This document shows, piece after piece, positions 1 to 7,878 of a DNA stretch of 64,000 bases (position 1 is its first letter; each line of letters starts with the position of its first letter). Made by a program: the position numbers and the translations under genes. Source of the stretch: Cellulomonas edaphi. Its GTDB lineage: Bacteria > Actinomycetota > Actinomycetes > Actinomycetales > Cellulomonadaceae. The notes under the pieces were generated by a model. The model did not search any database, was not told the DNA's origin, and was given only the letters and a program-made list of their open reading frames with translations. Where the stretch lies: assembly GCF_030362815.1 (NCBI RefSeq), contig NZ_JAUCGR010000001.1:426024-490023 (forward strand), read 5' to 3'.

Positions 1-1
1 G

Positions 2-49
2 GCGCTCGTCGTGCTGTTCGGGGTCGGATACGTCGTCGGGCTCTTCTAG
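2..49 (+). CDS. C-terminal end of a truncated hydrophobic protein
   Basis: Only the last 15 codons and a TAG stop are present; the gene begins before the window. The residues read ALVVLFGVGYVVGLF, almost all hydrophobic, so this is probably the end of a membrane segment. The family cannot be identified from this fragment, and the frame rests on the hydrophobic composition and the stop codon alone. Confidence 0.4.
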   Translation, partial: ALVVLFGVGYVVGLF

Positions 50-159
50 AACGCCTCAGCGCTCGCACGACGCCCGCCGCTGCTTCGCCGTCTGGTCGCG
101 GATGTCAGTGGGCGCGAGAACGATGGAGGCAACCGGACTGGACCGACGGGGAGCACCTC

Positions 160-954
160 ATGGCAGCCTTCACCCACTCCGACGACCTGCAGGGGTCGAC
201 CTTCGTCGGCACGAACCTGCGCGGCGCCCGGTTCGTCGAGTCGGACCTGTCCGGCGTCGTGATGCGCGGGGTCGAGGTGGCCCACGGGGACATCGACGCG
301 CCCTGGCTGCCCCATGGTGACTACTTCCGCGTCAACGGGGTCGACGTCATCCCCTACGTCGAGGCAGAGCTCAACCGACGCTTCCCCGGGCGGTCGCAGC
401 GCCGGGCGGCGGACCCCGACGGGTTGCGCGCGGCGTGGGCCGTGCTCGAGCAGACCTGGGCCGCCACGCTGGACCGGGCCGCGGCGATGCCGGAAGGAAC
501 GGTGGACGTCTCCGTCGACGGGGAGTGGACTTTCGCGCAGACGCTCCGGCACCTGGTCCTCGCCACGGACACCTGGCTGGGCAAGGCGATCCTGGGGCTC
601 GACCAGCCCTTCCACCCGCTCGGTCAGCTGGACGTGGGCACAGCGGCCGACGACGTCGACCTGTCGGTCTTCACGACGGAGGCGCCGTCCTACGACGAGG
701 TGCTTGCTGCCCGTGCGAACCGGGTTGGGATGGTCCGCGACTTCCTCGCCGGCCTGACCGCGGAGCAGGTGGCCGAGGAGCGCAGGAACCCGCACGCGCC
801 GCAGTACCCGGAGACCGTCCGCTCCTGCCTGCACACCATCCTCGAGGAGGAGTGGGAGCACCATCGCTTCGCGGTCCGCGACCTCGACGCCATTCAGCTC
901 GGCGCCGCCGGGCCAGTGCCAGCCTCGGGTAAGCCGGCCGAATCCGAAAGTTGA
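160..954 (+). CDS. DinB-family protein with N-terminal pentapeptide-like segment
   Basis: 264 aa. Residues 1-45 resemble two or three pentapeptide-repeat turns (GTNLRGARFVESDLSG), followed by a DinB/YfiT-like four-helix domain from about residue 85 to the end. Candidate metal-binding histidines lie in RHLVLATD (about residue 131) and in the C-terminal HTILEEEWEHH stretch. DinB-like proteins are metal-binding helical bundles; some are thiol-dependent transferases (bacillithiol or mycothiol) or maleylpyruvate-isomerase-like enzymes, but the substrate here is unknown. The ATG is preceded by GGGGAG at a good distance. The gene stands alone between a truncated gene and an opposing membrane-protein gene. 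Confidence 0.85.
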   Translation: MAAFTHSDDLQGSTFVGTNLRGARFVESDLSGVVMRGVEVAHGDIDAPWLPHGDYFRVNGVDVIPYVEAELNRRFPGRSQRRAADPDGLRAAWAVLEQTWAATLDRAAAMPEGTVDVSVDGEWTFAQTLRHLVLATDTWLGKAILGLDQPFHPLGQLDVGTAADDVDLSVFTTEAPSYDEVLAARANRVGMVRDFLAGLTAEQVAEERRNPHAPQYPETVRSCLHTILEEEWEHHRFAVRDLDAIQLGAAGPVPASGKPAESES

Positions 955-1086
955 GGCGCGACCCGCGAACGGCCAGAAGTTCCGGGCAGGGCGCCGCAGG
1001 ACGCAGCCGGAGGTCACGACGCCGGCACGCTCACTTCGCACGACGAGGGGATCGAGGAGGCGAACGGACCCTCGCGCATCCGCGGG

Positions 1087-1842
1087 CTATAGGTGCCCGT
1101 ACTTGTCCCGCAGGAAGTTGCCGGTGGTGCTCAGCTCCGCCGCCGCCCGCCGGTCGTGGCTTGCGTACAGGGCGTCGCTCTGCCGTGAGAGCAGCCGCAG
1201 CTGCTCGGTCAGCTCCTCGTCGGGAGTGCGCCCGTTCGGCTGGAGTTCACGCACTCTGCTGGGCGGGATCGCCAGGTACTCCCGAAGGACGGCAGGCAGG
1301 TACTCCCGAGCCATGGCGTCGAGCTCGTACTCGAACCGCGGGTCCCCGATGGGCTGCCGTTCCTCGGCCGCGATGAGCGCGTCCAGCACCTGGCAGGTCT
1401 GCAGAACGGTCCGGTGCGTGTCCCCGGGCAGGCGGCGCCGGTTCTCGTCGGCATGCGTGCGCACCCAGGCAACCGCCGAGGGCAGATGCTCCGACCCCTC
1501 GGCGGGGATGGTGCGCTGGGCGTGGGCGGGATAGACGACGGTGGATGCCTCCCTGGGTTCGGGCTTCCACCACCGGCGACGCGCAGGCAGCCACAGGTCC
1601 CGCAGGTGCCAGGAGCGGACGCCCGAGGCACCCATGGCTGTCAGCGCCAGCAGGGCGGGTGGGCCCCAGAAGTCGAGGACGAACACCGCCATCGAGAAGG
1701 CCCCGGCGTAGAGCAGGCCCTCGAGCGCGGTCCTGAGGTCCTTCCGCACCGCGCCGATGACGAGCACCAGATAGGCGAGCAGGGGCCAGAAGACGAAGAC
1801 GGCCGTCACCTTGACGACGTTGCCGAGCGTCAGCCGCGACAC
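1087..1842 (-). CDS. Membrane protein of unknown function
   Basis: 251 aa. I do not recognise the family. The N-terminal 70 residues hold two or three hydrophobic stretches (about 8-30 and 42-70), and the remaining 170 or so residues are hydrophilic, helical and rich in Arg and Glu, so a membrane-anchored cytoplasmic domain is likely. The start is GTG with GAGAGGAG upstream at good spacing. Strong third-position G/C supports coding on this strand over the opposing open frames. It is convergent with the DinB gene and has no obvious operon partner. Confidence 0.75.
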   Translation of the reverse strand: MSRLTLGNVVKVTAVFVFWPLLAYLVLVIGAVRKDLRTALEGLLYAGAFSMAVFVLDFWGPPALLALTAMGASGVRSWHLRDLWLPARRRWWKPEPREASTVVYPAHAQRTIPAEGSEHLPSAVAWVRTHADENRRRLPGDTHRTVLQTCQVLDALIAAEERQPIGDPRFEYELDAMAREYLPAVLREYLAIPPSRVRELQPNGRTPDEELTEQLRLLSRQSDALYASHDRRAAAELSTTGNFLRDKYGHL

Positions 1843-2222
1843 CGTTCGCTCCTCTCGAGCTCCGCTGTGGCGGCGCTCGAGCAGCGGGGCGTTCCACCGT
1901 GCGGGGCGCGGTGGCGTGTCCCTCGAGCACCGTCACAGCCTGCTTCGTCGACCACGTGGCCTCGGTCGTGGGCCGATCCATCACGTCCATCGCCGGAGAC
2001 ACGTCGTCGACCGCCTGCTGCGGGTGCCTCCACGGTAACCCGCGAGGGCGGTTCTGCGGCGTTCTGAGCCGCCTCGACCAGACCGGTCCGCTGCGCCCGG
2101 CGCACTCGACGCCGTCTGGGCCACCGCTGCTCGGTCCTCCAGCCGCAGCCGGCGGGAGGACCGAGCAGGGCAGGCGTCCTCCGGCGGGGCGCCCGCACGC
2201 CTCCAGTCAGGGCCCTCGCGTG
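1843..2222. other. Intergenic stretch without a gene
   Basis: 380 bp between the membrane-protein start and the qorB-like stop. I find no coding frame with convincing codon use or a family match. The only clear structure is the hairpin at 2127-2168, annotated separately. Confidence 0.6.
2127..2168 (-). terminator. Hairpin downstream of the qorB-like gene
   Basis: A perfect 14-bp inverted repeat: CTGCTCGGTCCTCC at 2127-2140 and its complement at 2155-2168, with a 14-nt loop. It lies 55-96 nt past the stop of the minus-strand oxidoreductase gene, so it is probably its terminator. There is no T tract, which is usual for actinobacterial hairpin terminators. Confidence 0.55.
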
Positions 2223-3083
2223 TCAGTTCAGGGCAGCGGCGATCGCGTCGGCGAGAGTCGTGGTCGGCCGTCCGATCAGGCGGCGCAGGTCGCCGCTGTC
2301 GGTGAACAGCTCGCCCCGGCTCAGGCCGAGGTCCGAGTCGGCGAGAACCCCGGCCAGCTCGGCCGGCACGCCGGCCGCCGCCAGCAGCTCGACCAGCTCG
2401 TCCGCGGACAGGTTGGTGTACGTGATCGGCCGCCCGGCCACCGCCGACGCGGTGGCGGCCAGCTCGGCCAGGCTGAACGCCTGGTCGCCGCCCAGCTCGT
2501 AGATGGCCCCGGTGTGGCCTTCGGTGGTCAGGACGACCGCGGCCGCCTCGGCGTAGTCGGCGCGCGTCGCGGCACTGACCCTGCCGTCGCCCGCCGCGCC
2601 GACGAAGGCGCCGTGCTGAAGGACGATCGGCAGCTGGCTGGTGTAGTTCTCGAGGTACCAGCTGTTGCGCAGCACGACGGCAGGAGCGCCGCGCTCGCGC
2701 AGATAGCTCTCGGTGGCCCGGTGCGAGTCGGCGAGGGTGGTGCCGGCGGTGTTCGCCTGCGTCATGCTCGTGTAGGCGATCTGGGAAACCCCTGCGGCGA
2801 GTGCGGCATCGATCGCACGGCGGTGATTCGCCAGGCGCTCGTCCACAGGGATGGAAGCCGAGACGAGCACCATCTTCTCTGCGCCCGCGAAGGCCGCGGC
2901 GAGGCTCTCGGGGTCGGCGAAGTCCGCCCGGCGGGTCACGACACCGCGGTCGGCCAGGTCTTTGATCCCCGTGGTGTCCCGGCCCGTGGCGACGATGTCC
3001 GCCGCCGGCACACCGCGCCGCAGGAGGGCCTCGACGGTGAGCCGGCCAAGCTGGCCCGTGGCTCCGGTGACGACGATCGACAT
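2223..3083 (-). CDS. QorB-like NAD(P)-binding quinone oxidoreductase (NmrA/SDR family)
   Basis: 286 aa from the ATG at 3083; upstream in-frame codons are rejected because they run into the promoter region and the glycine motif would be misplaced. The protein opens with VVTGATGQLGRLT, the Rossmann nucleotide-binding loop of atypical SDRs. The rest matches the NmrA/QorB (YtfG) type that reduces quinones with NADPH, including a YLENY stretch typical of the family. An HxlR-family regulator gene is transcribed divergently, the same arrangement as E. coli ytfG/ytfH, so redox- or electrophile-responsive expression is likely. The exact substrate cannot be told from sequence. Confidence 0.88.
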   Translation of the reverse strand: MSIVVTGATGQLGRLTVEALLRRGVPAADIVATGRDTTGIKDLADRGVVTRRADFADPESLAAAFAGAEKMVLVSASIPVDERLANHRRAIDAALAAGVSQIAYTSMTQANTAGTTLADSHRATESYLRERGAPAVVLRNSWYLENYTSQLPIVLQHGAFVGAAGDGRVSAATRADYAEAAAVVLTTEGHTGAIYELGGDQAFSLAELAATASAVAGRPITYTNLSADELVELLAAAGVPAELAGVLADSDLGLSRGELFTDSGDLRRLIGRPTTTLADAIAAALN

Positions 3084-3149
3084 GCGAGCTACCCCGTTCC
3101 CGCCACGGCCTCTCCGCGGCACGCCGCTACTCTGACCTGTGCGCTCTCC

Positions 3150-3180
3150 AATCGTAAGTAGCCACCTTTTGGTAAGTTGA
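3150..3180. promoter_or_regulatory. Candidate operator between qorB-like gene and HxlR regulator
   Basis: Two direct GTAAGT copies (3154-3159 and 3172-3177), 18 nt start to start, flank a small ACC-TTTT-GGT dyad in the A/T-richest part of the divergent gap. HxlR regulators usually bind TA-rich dyads near their own promoter. The placement fits, but the symmetry is weak. Confidence 0.35.
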
Positions 3181-3211
3181 CCACCGACGTGAAAGAAACG
3201 AGGTGGTGGCA

Positions 3212-3616
3212 GTGTCAGCGGTAGAGACTGTGATCGGAACCACATCCTCGTGGGACCTGTACGAGCGCGGCTGCCCGTCGCGCGACCTGCTCGACCGGAT
3301 CGGCGACAAGTGGTCGATCCTCGTCCTGGGCGAGCTCGGCGAGCACGGGAGGTCCCGGTTCACGGAGCTGCGCAACCGCTTGTCGGGCGTCAGCGAGAAG
3401 ATGCTCACCCAGACGTTGCGCGCGCTCGAGAGCGACGGGCTGGTCCTCCGAACCGTGCACGCGAGGGTGCCGGTCCGCGTCGATTACGAGCTGACGGCCC
3501 TCGGGCAGACACTGCGCGCTCCGCTCCGGGCGCTGACCGAGTGGTCCCTGCAGCACACCGACGAGGTCCTCGCGGCCCGGGCGGCGTACGCCGCGCGCGT
3601 CGAGCAGGGCGCCTGA
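3212..3616 (+). CDS. HxlR-family (QorR-like) transcriptional regulator
   Basis: 134 aa winged-helix protein. The N-terminal CPSRDLLDRIGDKW motif is the HxlR signature, and its single Cys sits where QorR/YodB-type regulators sense oxidants or electrophiles. SRFTELRNRLSGVSEKMLTQ is the recognition helix-turn-helix, and the wing follows. GTG at 3212 is chosen because the AGG at 3201-3203 is then correctly spaced; GTG codons at 3203 and 3206 are in frame but overlap that ribosome site. It is divergent from the qorB-like gene and probably represses it. Confidence 0.88.
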   Translation: MSAVETVIGTTSSWDLYERGCPSRDLLDRIGDKWSILVLGELGEHGRSRFTELRNRLSGVSEKMLTQTLRALESDGLVLRTVHARVPVRVDYELTALGQTLRAPLRALTEWSLQHTDEVLAARAAYAARVEQGA

Positions 3617-3761
3617 CACCAGCCTCGCGCAGCGATGACGGGCGGCGAAGACCACTGATAGCCGGGCGTCACCAGCGGCATCGCGGGGGTCGGTAGTACC
3701 GCTACCCCGAGTGCGGAGTCGACGTCCTCACCTCGGACGTCGCCGGTCCGTACTTCGAAGG

Positions 3762-4436
3762 TCAGTGTCCGAACGCCCACGCCACCATCCACGGAAACTC
3801 ACGCTTCCAGAAGGCGTCGCCGTGAGCGCCGGCCCGTTCGGACATCACAACGTCCCCACCCGCCTCGCGTAACGCGTCCGCCCACCGGGTCGCGTTCGTG
3901 AGGAAGAACGGTTCCTGTGTGCCCGCGACGAGGTAGGTCCGCGGAAGCCGACGCGGCAGCGCGGTCGACGGTCGATACCCTGCCCCAGGCGAAGCGCAGA
4001 AGACCGCGCCATAGATGTCGGGGTGTCGCAGCCCCATAGCCAGCGCGAGTTCCGCACCGGCCGAGACACCGAACACCGCGGTTCGGTCGGCCGGCAGCTT
4101 GACGGCGAGGTGAGTCGCCGCCCACAGCCGGACGTCCTCGACGAAGAATCTCTCGTGAGCGGCGAACCGCTCGGGGTCGAAGGCGAACGCCGCCGTGCTA
4201 TCTCCTGGCGAGTATTCGTGCAGCCGCTGCGTCTCGTCCTCGACGCGGTGCGCGCCGATGATCATCGTCGGGGGCAGATCGGCAGCCTCCAGAACCTCTC
4301 CCCACGACGAGATCAGCTGCCCGTCGCCAGCGAAGACAACCGCCTCGGCCTCAGCCGCGGGGACGAAAGCGGTGACCTGCCGCCCTCCGTCGTAATCCAG
4401 CGTCTCGGTGACGAGCTCGCCCGCAGTAGACGACAT
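3762..4436 (-). CDS. Esterase-like alpha/beta hydrolase
   Basis: 224 aa. The nucleophile elbow is GVSAG (FGVSAGAELAL), and a late His lies in AGAHGDAFW, matching the putative-esterase (esterase D / enterochelin esterase) fold. The acid residue is less certain: where a GTxD motif is usual the sequence reads AGTQEPFF, so Glu may serve. The ATG at 4436 follows GAGGGAG with a 7-nt spacer; an upstream in-frame ATG at 4502 has no such site. No signal peptide is seen. The gene lies just downstream of dnaB on the same strand but separated by about 110 bp, so co-transcription is possible. The substrate is unknown. Confidence 0.82.
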   Translation of the reverse strand: MSSTAGELVTETLDYDGGRQVTAFVPAAEAEAVVFAGDGQLISSWGEVLEAADLPPTMIIGAHRVEDETQRLHEYSPGDSTAAFAFDPERFAAHERFFVEDVRLWAATHLAVKLPADRTAVFGVSAGAELALAMGLRHPDIYGAVFCASPGAGYRPSTALPRRLPRTYLVAGTQEPFFLTNATRWADALREAGGDVVMSERAGAHGDAFWKREFPWMVAWAFGH

Positions 4437-4545
4437 CGGCGCGCGCTCCCTCGAACGTAGGGGCAGATGCTGGCCTGAATAGTCGAACGAAGTATTTTGC
4501 ATCTCGACAGCTGCTCGACACCTGCCGGACGTGCCGCTCGGCGGC

Positions 4546-5922
4546 TTAAGCCTGCATGTCCACGAATCGCGAGTAGTGCCCCTGGAACGCCACGACCAAC
4601 GTGTCCGTCGGCCCGTTTCGGTGCTTGGCCACGATGACGTCCGCCTCGCCGGCGCGCGGCGACTCCTTCTCGTAGGCGTCCTCGCGGTGCAGCAGGATCA
4701 CGATGTCGGCGTCCTGCTCGATGGAGCCCGACTCACGCAGGTCGCTCATCTGCGGCCGCTTGTCGGTGCGCTGCTCGGCTCCACGGTTCAGCTGCGAGAT
4801 GGCGATGACCGGGACCTCGAGCTCCTTGGCGAGCAGCTTGAGGGCTCGGGAGAACTCGGAGACCTCCTGCTGGCGGGACTCGACGCGCTTGCCCGACGTC
4901 ATCAGCTGCAGGTAGTCGATGACCACCAGCTTCAGGTCGTGGCGCTGCTTGAGCCGGCGACACTTGGCGCGGATCTCCATGAGCGACATGTTGGGCGAGT
5001 CGTCGATGAACAGCGGCGCCTCGGAGATCTTGCCCATGGTGGTGGCGATCTTCGCCCAGTCGTCCTCGCCCATCTGCCCGTTGCGCAGCTTCTGCAGGTG
5101 GACGCGTGCCTCCGCCGAGAGGAGACGCATCGTGATCTCGTTGCGGCTCATCTCGAGCGAGAAGACGACAGACGTCAGTCCGTGCTTGATCGAGGCGGAA
5201 CGCGCGATGTCAATACCCATCGTCGACTTCCCGATGGCCGGCCGCGCGGCCAGGACGATCATCTGCCCCGCGTGCAGGCCGTTGGTGAGCCGGTCGAGGT
5301 CCGCGAACCCCGTGGGCACGCCGATCATCCCCTCACCGCGGTGGCCCGCGGCCTCGATCTCGTCGACCGCGCCGCCGATGATGTCGCCGAGGATGACGTA
5401 GTCCTCGGACGAGCGGCGCTCCGTGACCGCGTAGACCTCGGCCTGGGCGTTGTTGACCAGCTCGTCGACGTCCCCGCCGTCCGTGCCGTAGCCGAGCTGC
5501 ACGATGCGGGTGCCCGCCTCGACGAGCTTGCGCAGGATCGAGCGCTCCCGCACGATCCGCGCGTAGTAGCCGGCGTTGGCGGCGGTCGGCACGGACGAGA
5601 TCAGCGTGTGCAGGTAGGGCGCGCCGCCGATGCGGCCGATCTCGCCGCGCTTGGTCAGCTCGTCGGCGACCGTGATGGCGTCGGCGGGCTCCCCGCGGCC
5701 GTACAGGTCGAGGATCGAGTCGTAGACCACCTCGTGCGCCGGGCGGTAGAAGTCGGTGCCGCGCAGCTGCTCGACGACGTCGGCGATCGCGTCCTTCGAG
5801 ATCATCATGCCGCCGAGGACGGACCGCTCGGCGTCGAGGTCCTGCGGGGGGGTGCGGTCGAACCCGCCGCCACCGCGGCTCGTGTCGGCAGGCATGCCGT
5901 ACTCGAGATCTTCGATCGTCAC
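4546..5922 (-). CDS. dnaB: Replicative DNA helicase DnaB
   Basis: 458 aa, normal length, with no intein. The N-terminal domain (about 25-130) begins PPQDLDAERSVLGGMM; the RecA-like domain follows. Walker A is AARPAIGKST (about 225-234), Walker B is LVVIDYLQLM, and the arginine-finger region includes QLNRGAEQR and RESGSIEQDADIV. DnaB is the hexameric helicase that unwinds DNA ahead of the replisome and is loaded here presumably with DciA, encoded at 49.6 kb. The GTG start has AGGGG just upstream. In many actinobacteria dnaB lies close behind rplI; here MATE and liv genes separate them. Confidence 0.98.
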   Translation of the reverse strand: MTIEDLEYGMPADTSRGGGGFDRTPPQDLDAERSVLGGMMISKDAIADVVEQLRGTDFYRPAHEVVYDSILDLYGRGEPADAITVADELTKRGEIGRIGGAPYLHTLISSVPTAANAGYYARIVRERSILRKLVEAGTRIVQLGYGTDGGDVDELVNNAQAEVYAVTERRSSEDYVILGDIIGGAVDEIEAAGHRGEGMIGVPTGFADLDRLTNGLHAGQMIVLAARPAIGKSTMGIDIARSASIKHGLTSVVFSLEMSRNEITMRLLSAEARVHLQKLRNGQMGEDDWAKIATTMGKISEAPLFIDDSPNMSLMEIRAKCRRLKQRHDLKLVVIDYLQLMTSGKRVESRQQEVSEFSRALKLLAKELEVPVIAISQLNRGAEQRTDKRPQMSDLRESGSIEQDADIVILLHREDAYEKESPRAGEADVIVAKHRNGPTDTLVVAFQGHYSRFVDMQA

Positions 5923-6102
5923 CAGGGCCCCTATCGTCGCCGTTCGAACACATGTTCCCGAGAGGGTCTGACATTCCCCGCTCGCCGGTCCACAGGACGG
6001 CGCCTCGCGGTCGCGACGTTAGGCGCCCCGGGGCCGGGATCCAAACCTCGTCGTGCGCCTGTGCACAGCGACGCGCGACGCTGGGGAAACCCGCGCGAAG
6101 GC

Positions 6103-6187
6103 TGTGGATACGGCCCGGGACAGGTGTGGGGAGCGCTGTGGACGATGTCCGTTTCTTTCCACAGACCGTGGACAGCGATGTGGATAC
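6103..6187. promoter_or_regulatory. Cluster of DnaA-box-like sites between dnaB and the MATE gene
   Basis: Four 9-mers close to the DnaA consensus lie within 85 bp: TGTGGATAC at 6103-6111 and again at 6179-6187, TGTGGACGA at 6137-6145, and CTTTCCACA at 6155-6163. Each differs from TTATCCACA or TTGTCCACA by one mismatch. They sit in the divergent promoter gap of dnaB and the exporter, so DnaA binding or titration is possible but unproven. Confidence 0.4.
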
Positions 6188-7616
6188 TAGGGGACGCGTC
6201 CGCGGCGGAAAGCGGCCGTCACCCGCACGTTCGTCGTCAACCGGGTGTGGATCCAGCGGAGAGTTCGGCCCCATTTCATCTGGTGGACACCCCATCCGCA
6301 CCGTCGACCGGCAGATCCTCGCGCTCGCGGTCCCGGCCCTGGGCGCGCTCGTCGCGGAGCCCTTGTTCGTGCTCGTCGACTCGGCGGTCGTCGGCCACCT
6401 CGGGACCGCCGCGCTGGCCGGTCTCGCGCTCGCCTCGACCATCCTGGTGACGGCCGTCGGCCTGTGCGTGTTCCTCGCGTACGCCACCACAGCGGCGGTG
6501 TCACGGCAGCTGGGCGCGGGCGACCGATCGCGCGCGATGCAGATGGGCGTCGACGGGATGTGGCTCGGCCTCGCGACCGGCGTGGTGCTCGGCGCGGCGC
6601 TGTGGTTCGGCGCGGAGCCGCTGGTCGCGGCGCTGGGGGCCGACGACGAGGTGGCGCGCCAGGCCGTGACGTACCTGCACTGGTCCGCCCCGGGACTGCC
6701 CGGCATGCTCGTCGTGCTCGCCGCCACGGGTGCGCTCCGCGGCCTGCAGAACACTCACACGCCCCTCGGCGTCGCGGCGGTGGGCGCGGTGGTGAACGCG
6801 GCCCTCAACGTCCTGCTGGTGTACGGGCTCGACCGTGGCATCGGCGGCTCGGGTCTGGGCACCGCGGTGACCCAGCTGGGGATGGGGGCGTTCCTCGCCG
6901 TCGTCGTCGGCCGCGGCGCCCGCGCGGCCGGCGCCCGGCTGCCCCCGCACGCGCGCGGCATCGCCGCCAACGCGCGCGCGGGCGGCCCGCTGCTGGTGCG
7001 CACGCTGAGCCTGCGCCTTGCCATCCTGGTCACCGTGTGGGTGGCCACGGGCCTGGGCGCGGTCAGCCTGGCCGGTCACCAGGTGGTCAACGCCGTGTGG
7101 GGGCTGGCCGCCTTCGCGCTCGACGCGCTGGCGATCGCCGCGCAAGCACTCGTCGGGCACGCGCTGGGAGCCGCGGACGTCGCCCGCACGCGTGCCGTGC
7201 TGCGGCGCACCCTCCAGTGGGGAGTGGCGGGTGGAGCGGTCCTGGGGGTTGCCGTCGGGGGTGCCTCGTGGGCGTACGTGCGGCTCTTCTCGGCCGACGA
7301 CGACGTCCGGGCCGCCGCCGTCGCGGCGTTGCTGGTCGCCGCGGTGACCATGCCGATGGCCGGGTGGGTCTTCGTCCTCGACGGTGTGCTGATCGGTGCG
7401 GGCGACGGGCGCTTCCTGGCGTGGGCCGGCATCGCCACCCTCGTCGTGTACGTGCCGGCGGCGCTGGCGGTGCGCGCGTGGGCCCCCGCCGGGTCGGCCG
7501 GCCTGGTGTGCTTGTGGGTCGCGTTCGCGGGCGTGTTCATGGCCGCCCGGGCGATCACCACGGGGTGGCGGGCGCGCGGGTCCGCCTGGATGGTCACGGG
7601 AAGCGCGACACGCTGA
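6180..7616 (+). CDS. MATE-family multidrug/sodium antiporter
   Basis: About 450-480 aa with roughly 12 hydrophobic segments. The sequence DRQILALAVPALGALVAE followed by FVLVDSAVVGHLG is the typical first MATE helix, and duplicated halves follow. MATE proteins export cationic drugs or metabolites using Na+ or H+. The start is unresolved: no ATG, GTG or TTG lies close to the first helix. GTG at 6180 gives a 44-residue leader without a ribosome site, whereas ATT at 6273 has GGAGAG nine bases upstream. It is divergent from dnaB and followed by a 262-bp gap before livK. Confidence 0.9.
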   Translation: MDTRGRVRGGKRPSPARSSSTGCGSSGEFGPISSGGHPIRTVDRQILALAVPALGALVAEPLFVLVDSAVVGHLGTAALAGLALASTILVTAVGLCVFLAYATTAAVSRQLGAGDRSRAMQMGVDGMWLGLATGVVLGAALWFGAEPLVAALGADDEVARQAVTYLHWSAPGLPGMLVVLAATGALRGLQNTHTPLGVAAVGAVVNAALNVLLVYGLDRGIGGSGLGTAVTQLGMGAFLAVVVGRGARAAGARLPPHARGIAANARAGGPLLVRTLSLRLAILVTVWVATGLGAVSLAGHQVVNAVWGLAAFALDALAIAAQALVGHALGAADVARTRAVLRRTLQWGVAGGAVLGVAVGGASWAYVRLFSADDDVRAAAVAALLVAAVTMPMAGWVFVLDGVLIGAGDGRFLAWAGIATLVVYVPAALAVRAWAPAGSAGLVCLWVAFAGVFMAARAITTGWRARGSAWMVTGSATR

Positions 7617-7878
7617 AGGGCCCGGGTCGCGCGAGATCCGCGGCGAGCCGTCAGAGTACGTGCATGGCAGCGCCGCCGGCACGATCCGTGCTCACCCGAC
7701 CGCGTGGTCGTCGTGACTCATCCGTGACGTCGTCGGTGCCTGATCGTGACTTTGCTTGCGCCAGACGTAACTAGCCGGTAACTCTGTCGCCCTACGGTGC
7801 AGCCAGCCCTGGCACGCACGCAGCCGGGACACAGGCGTCGGCATCGGTGACCTGTGCACACCCCCACGGAGGTAGCTC

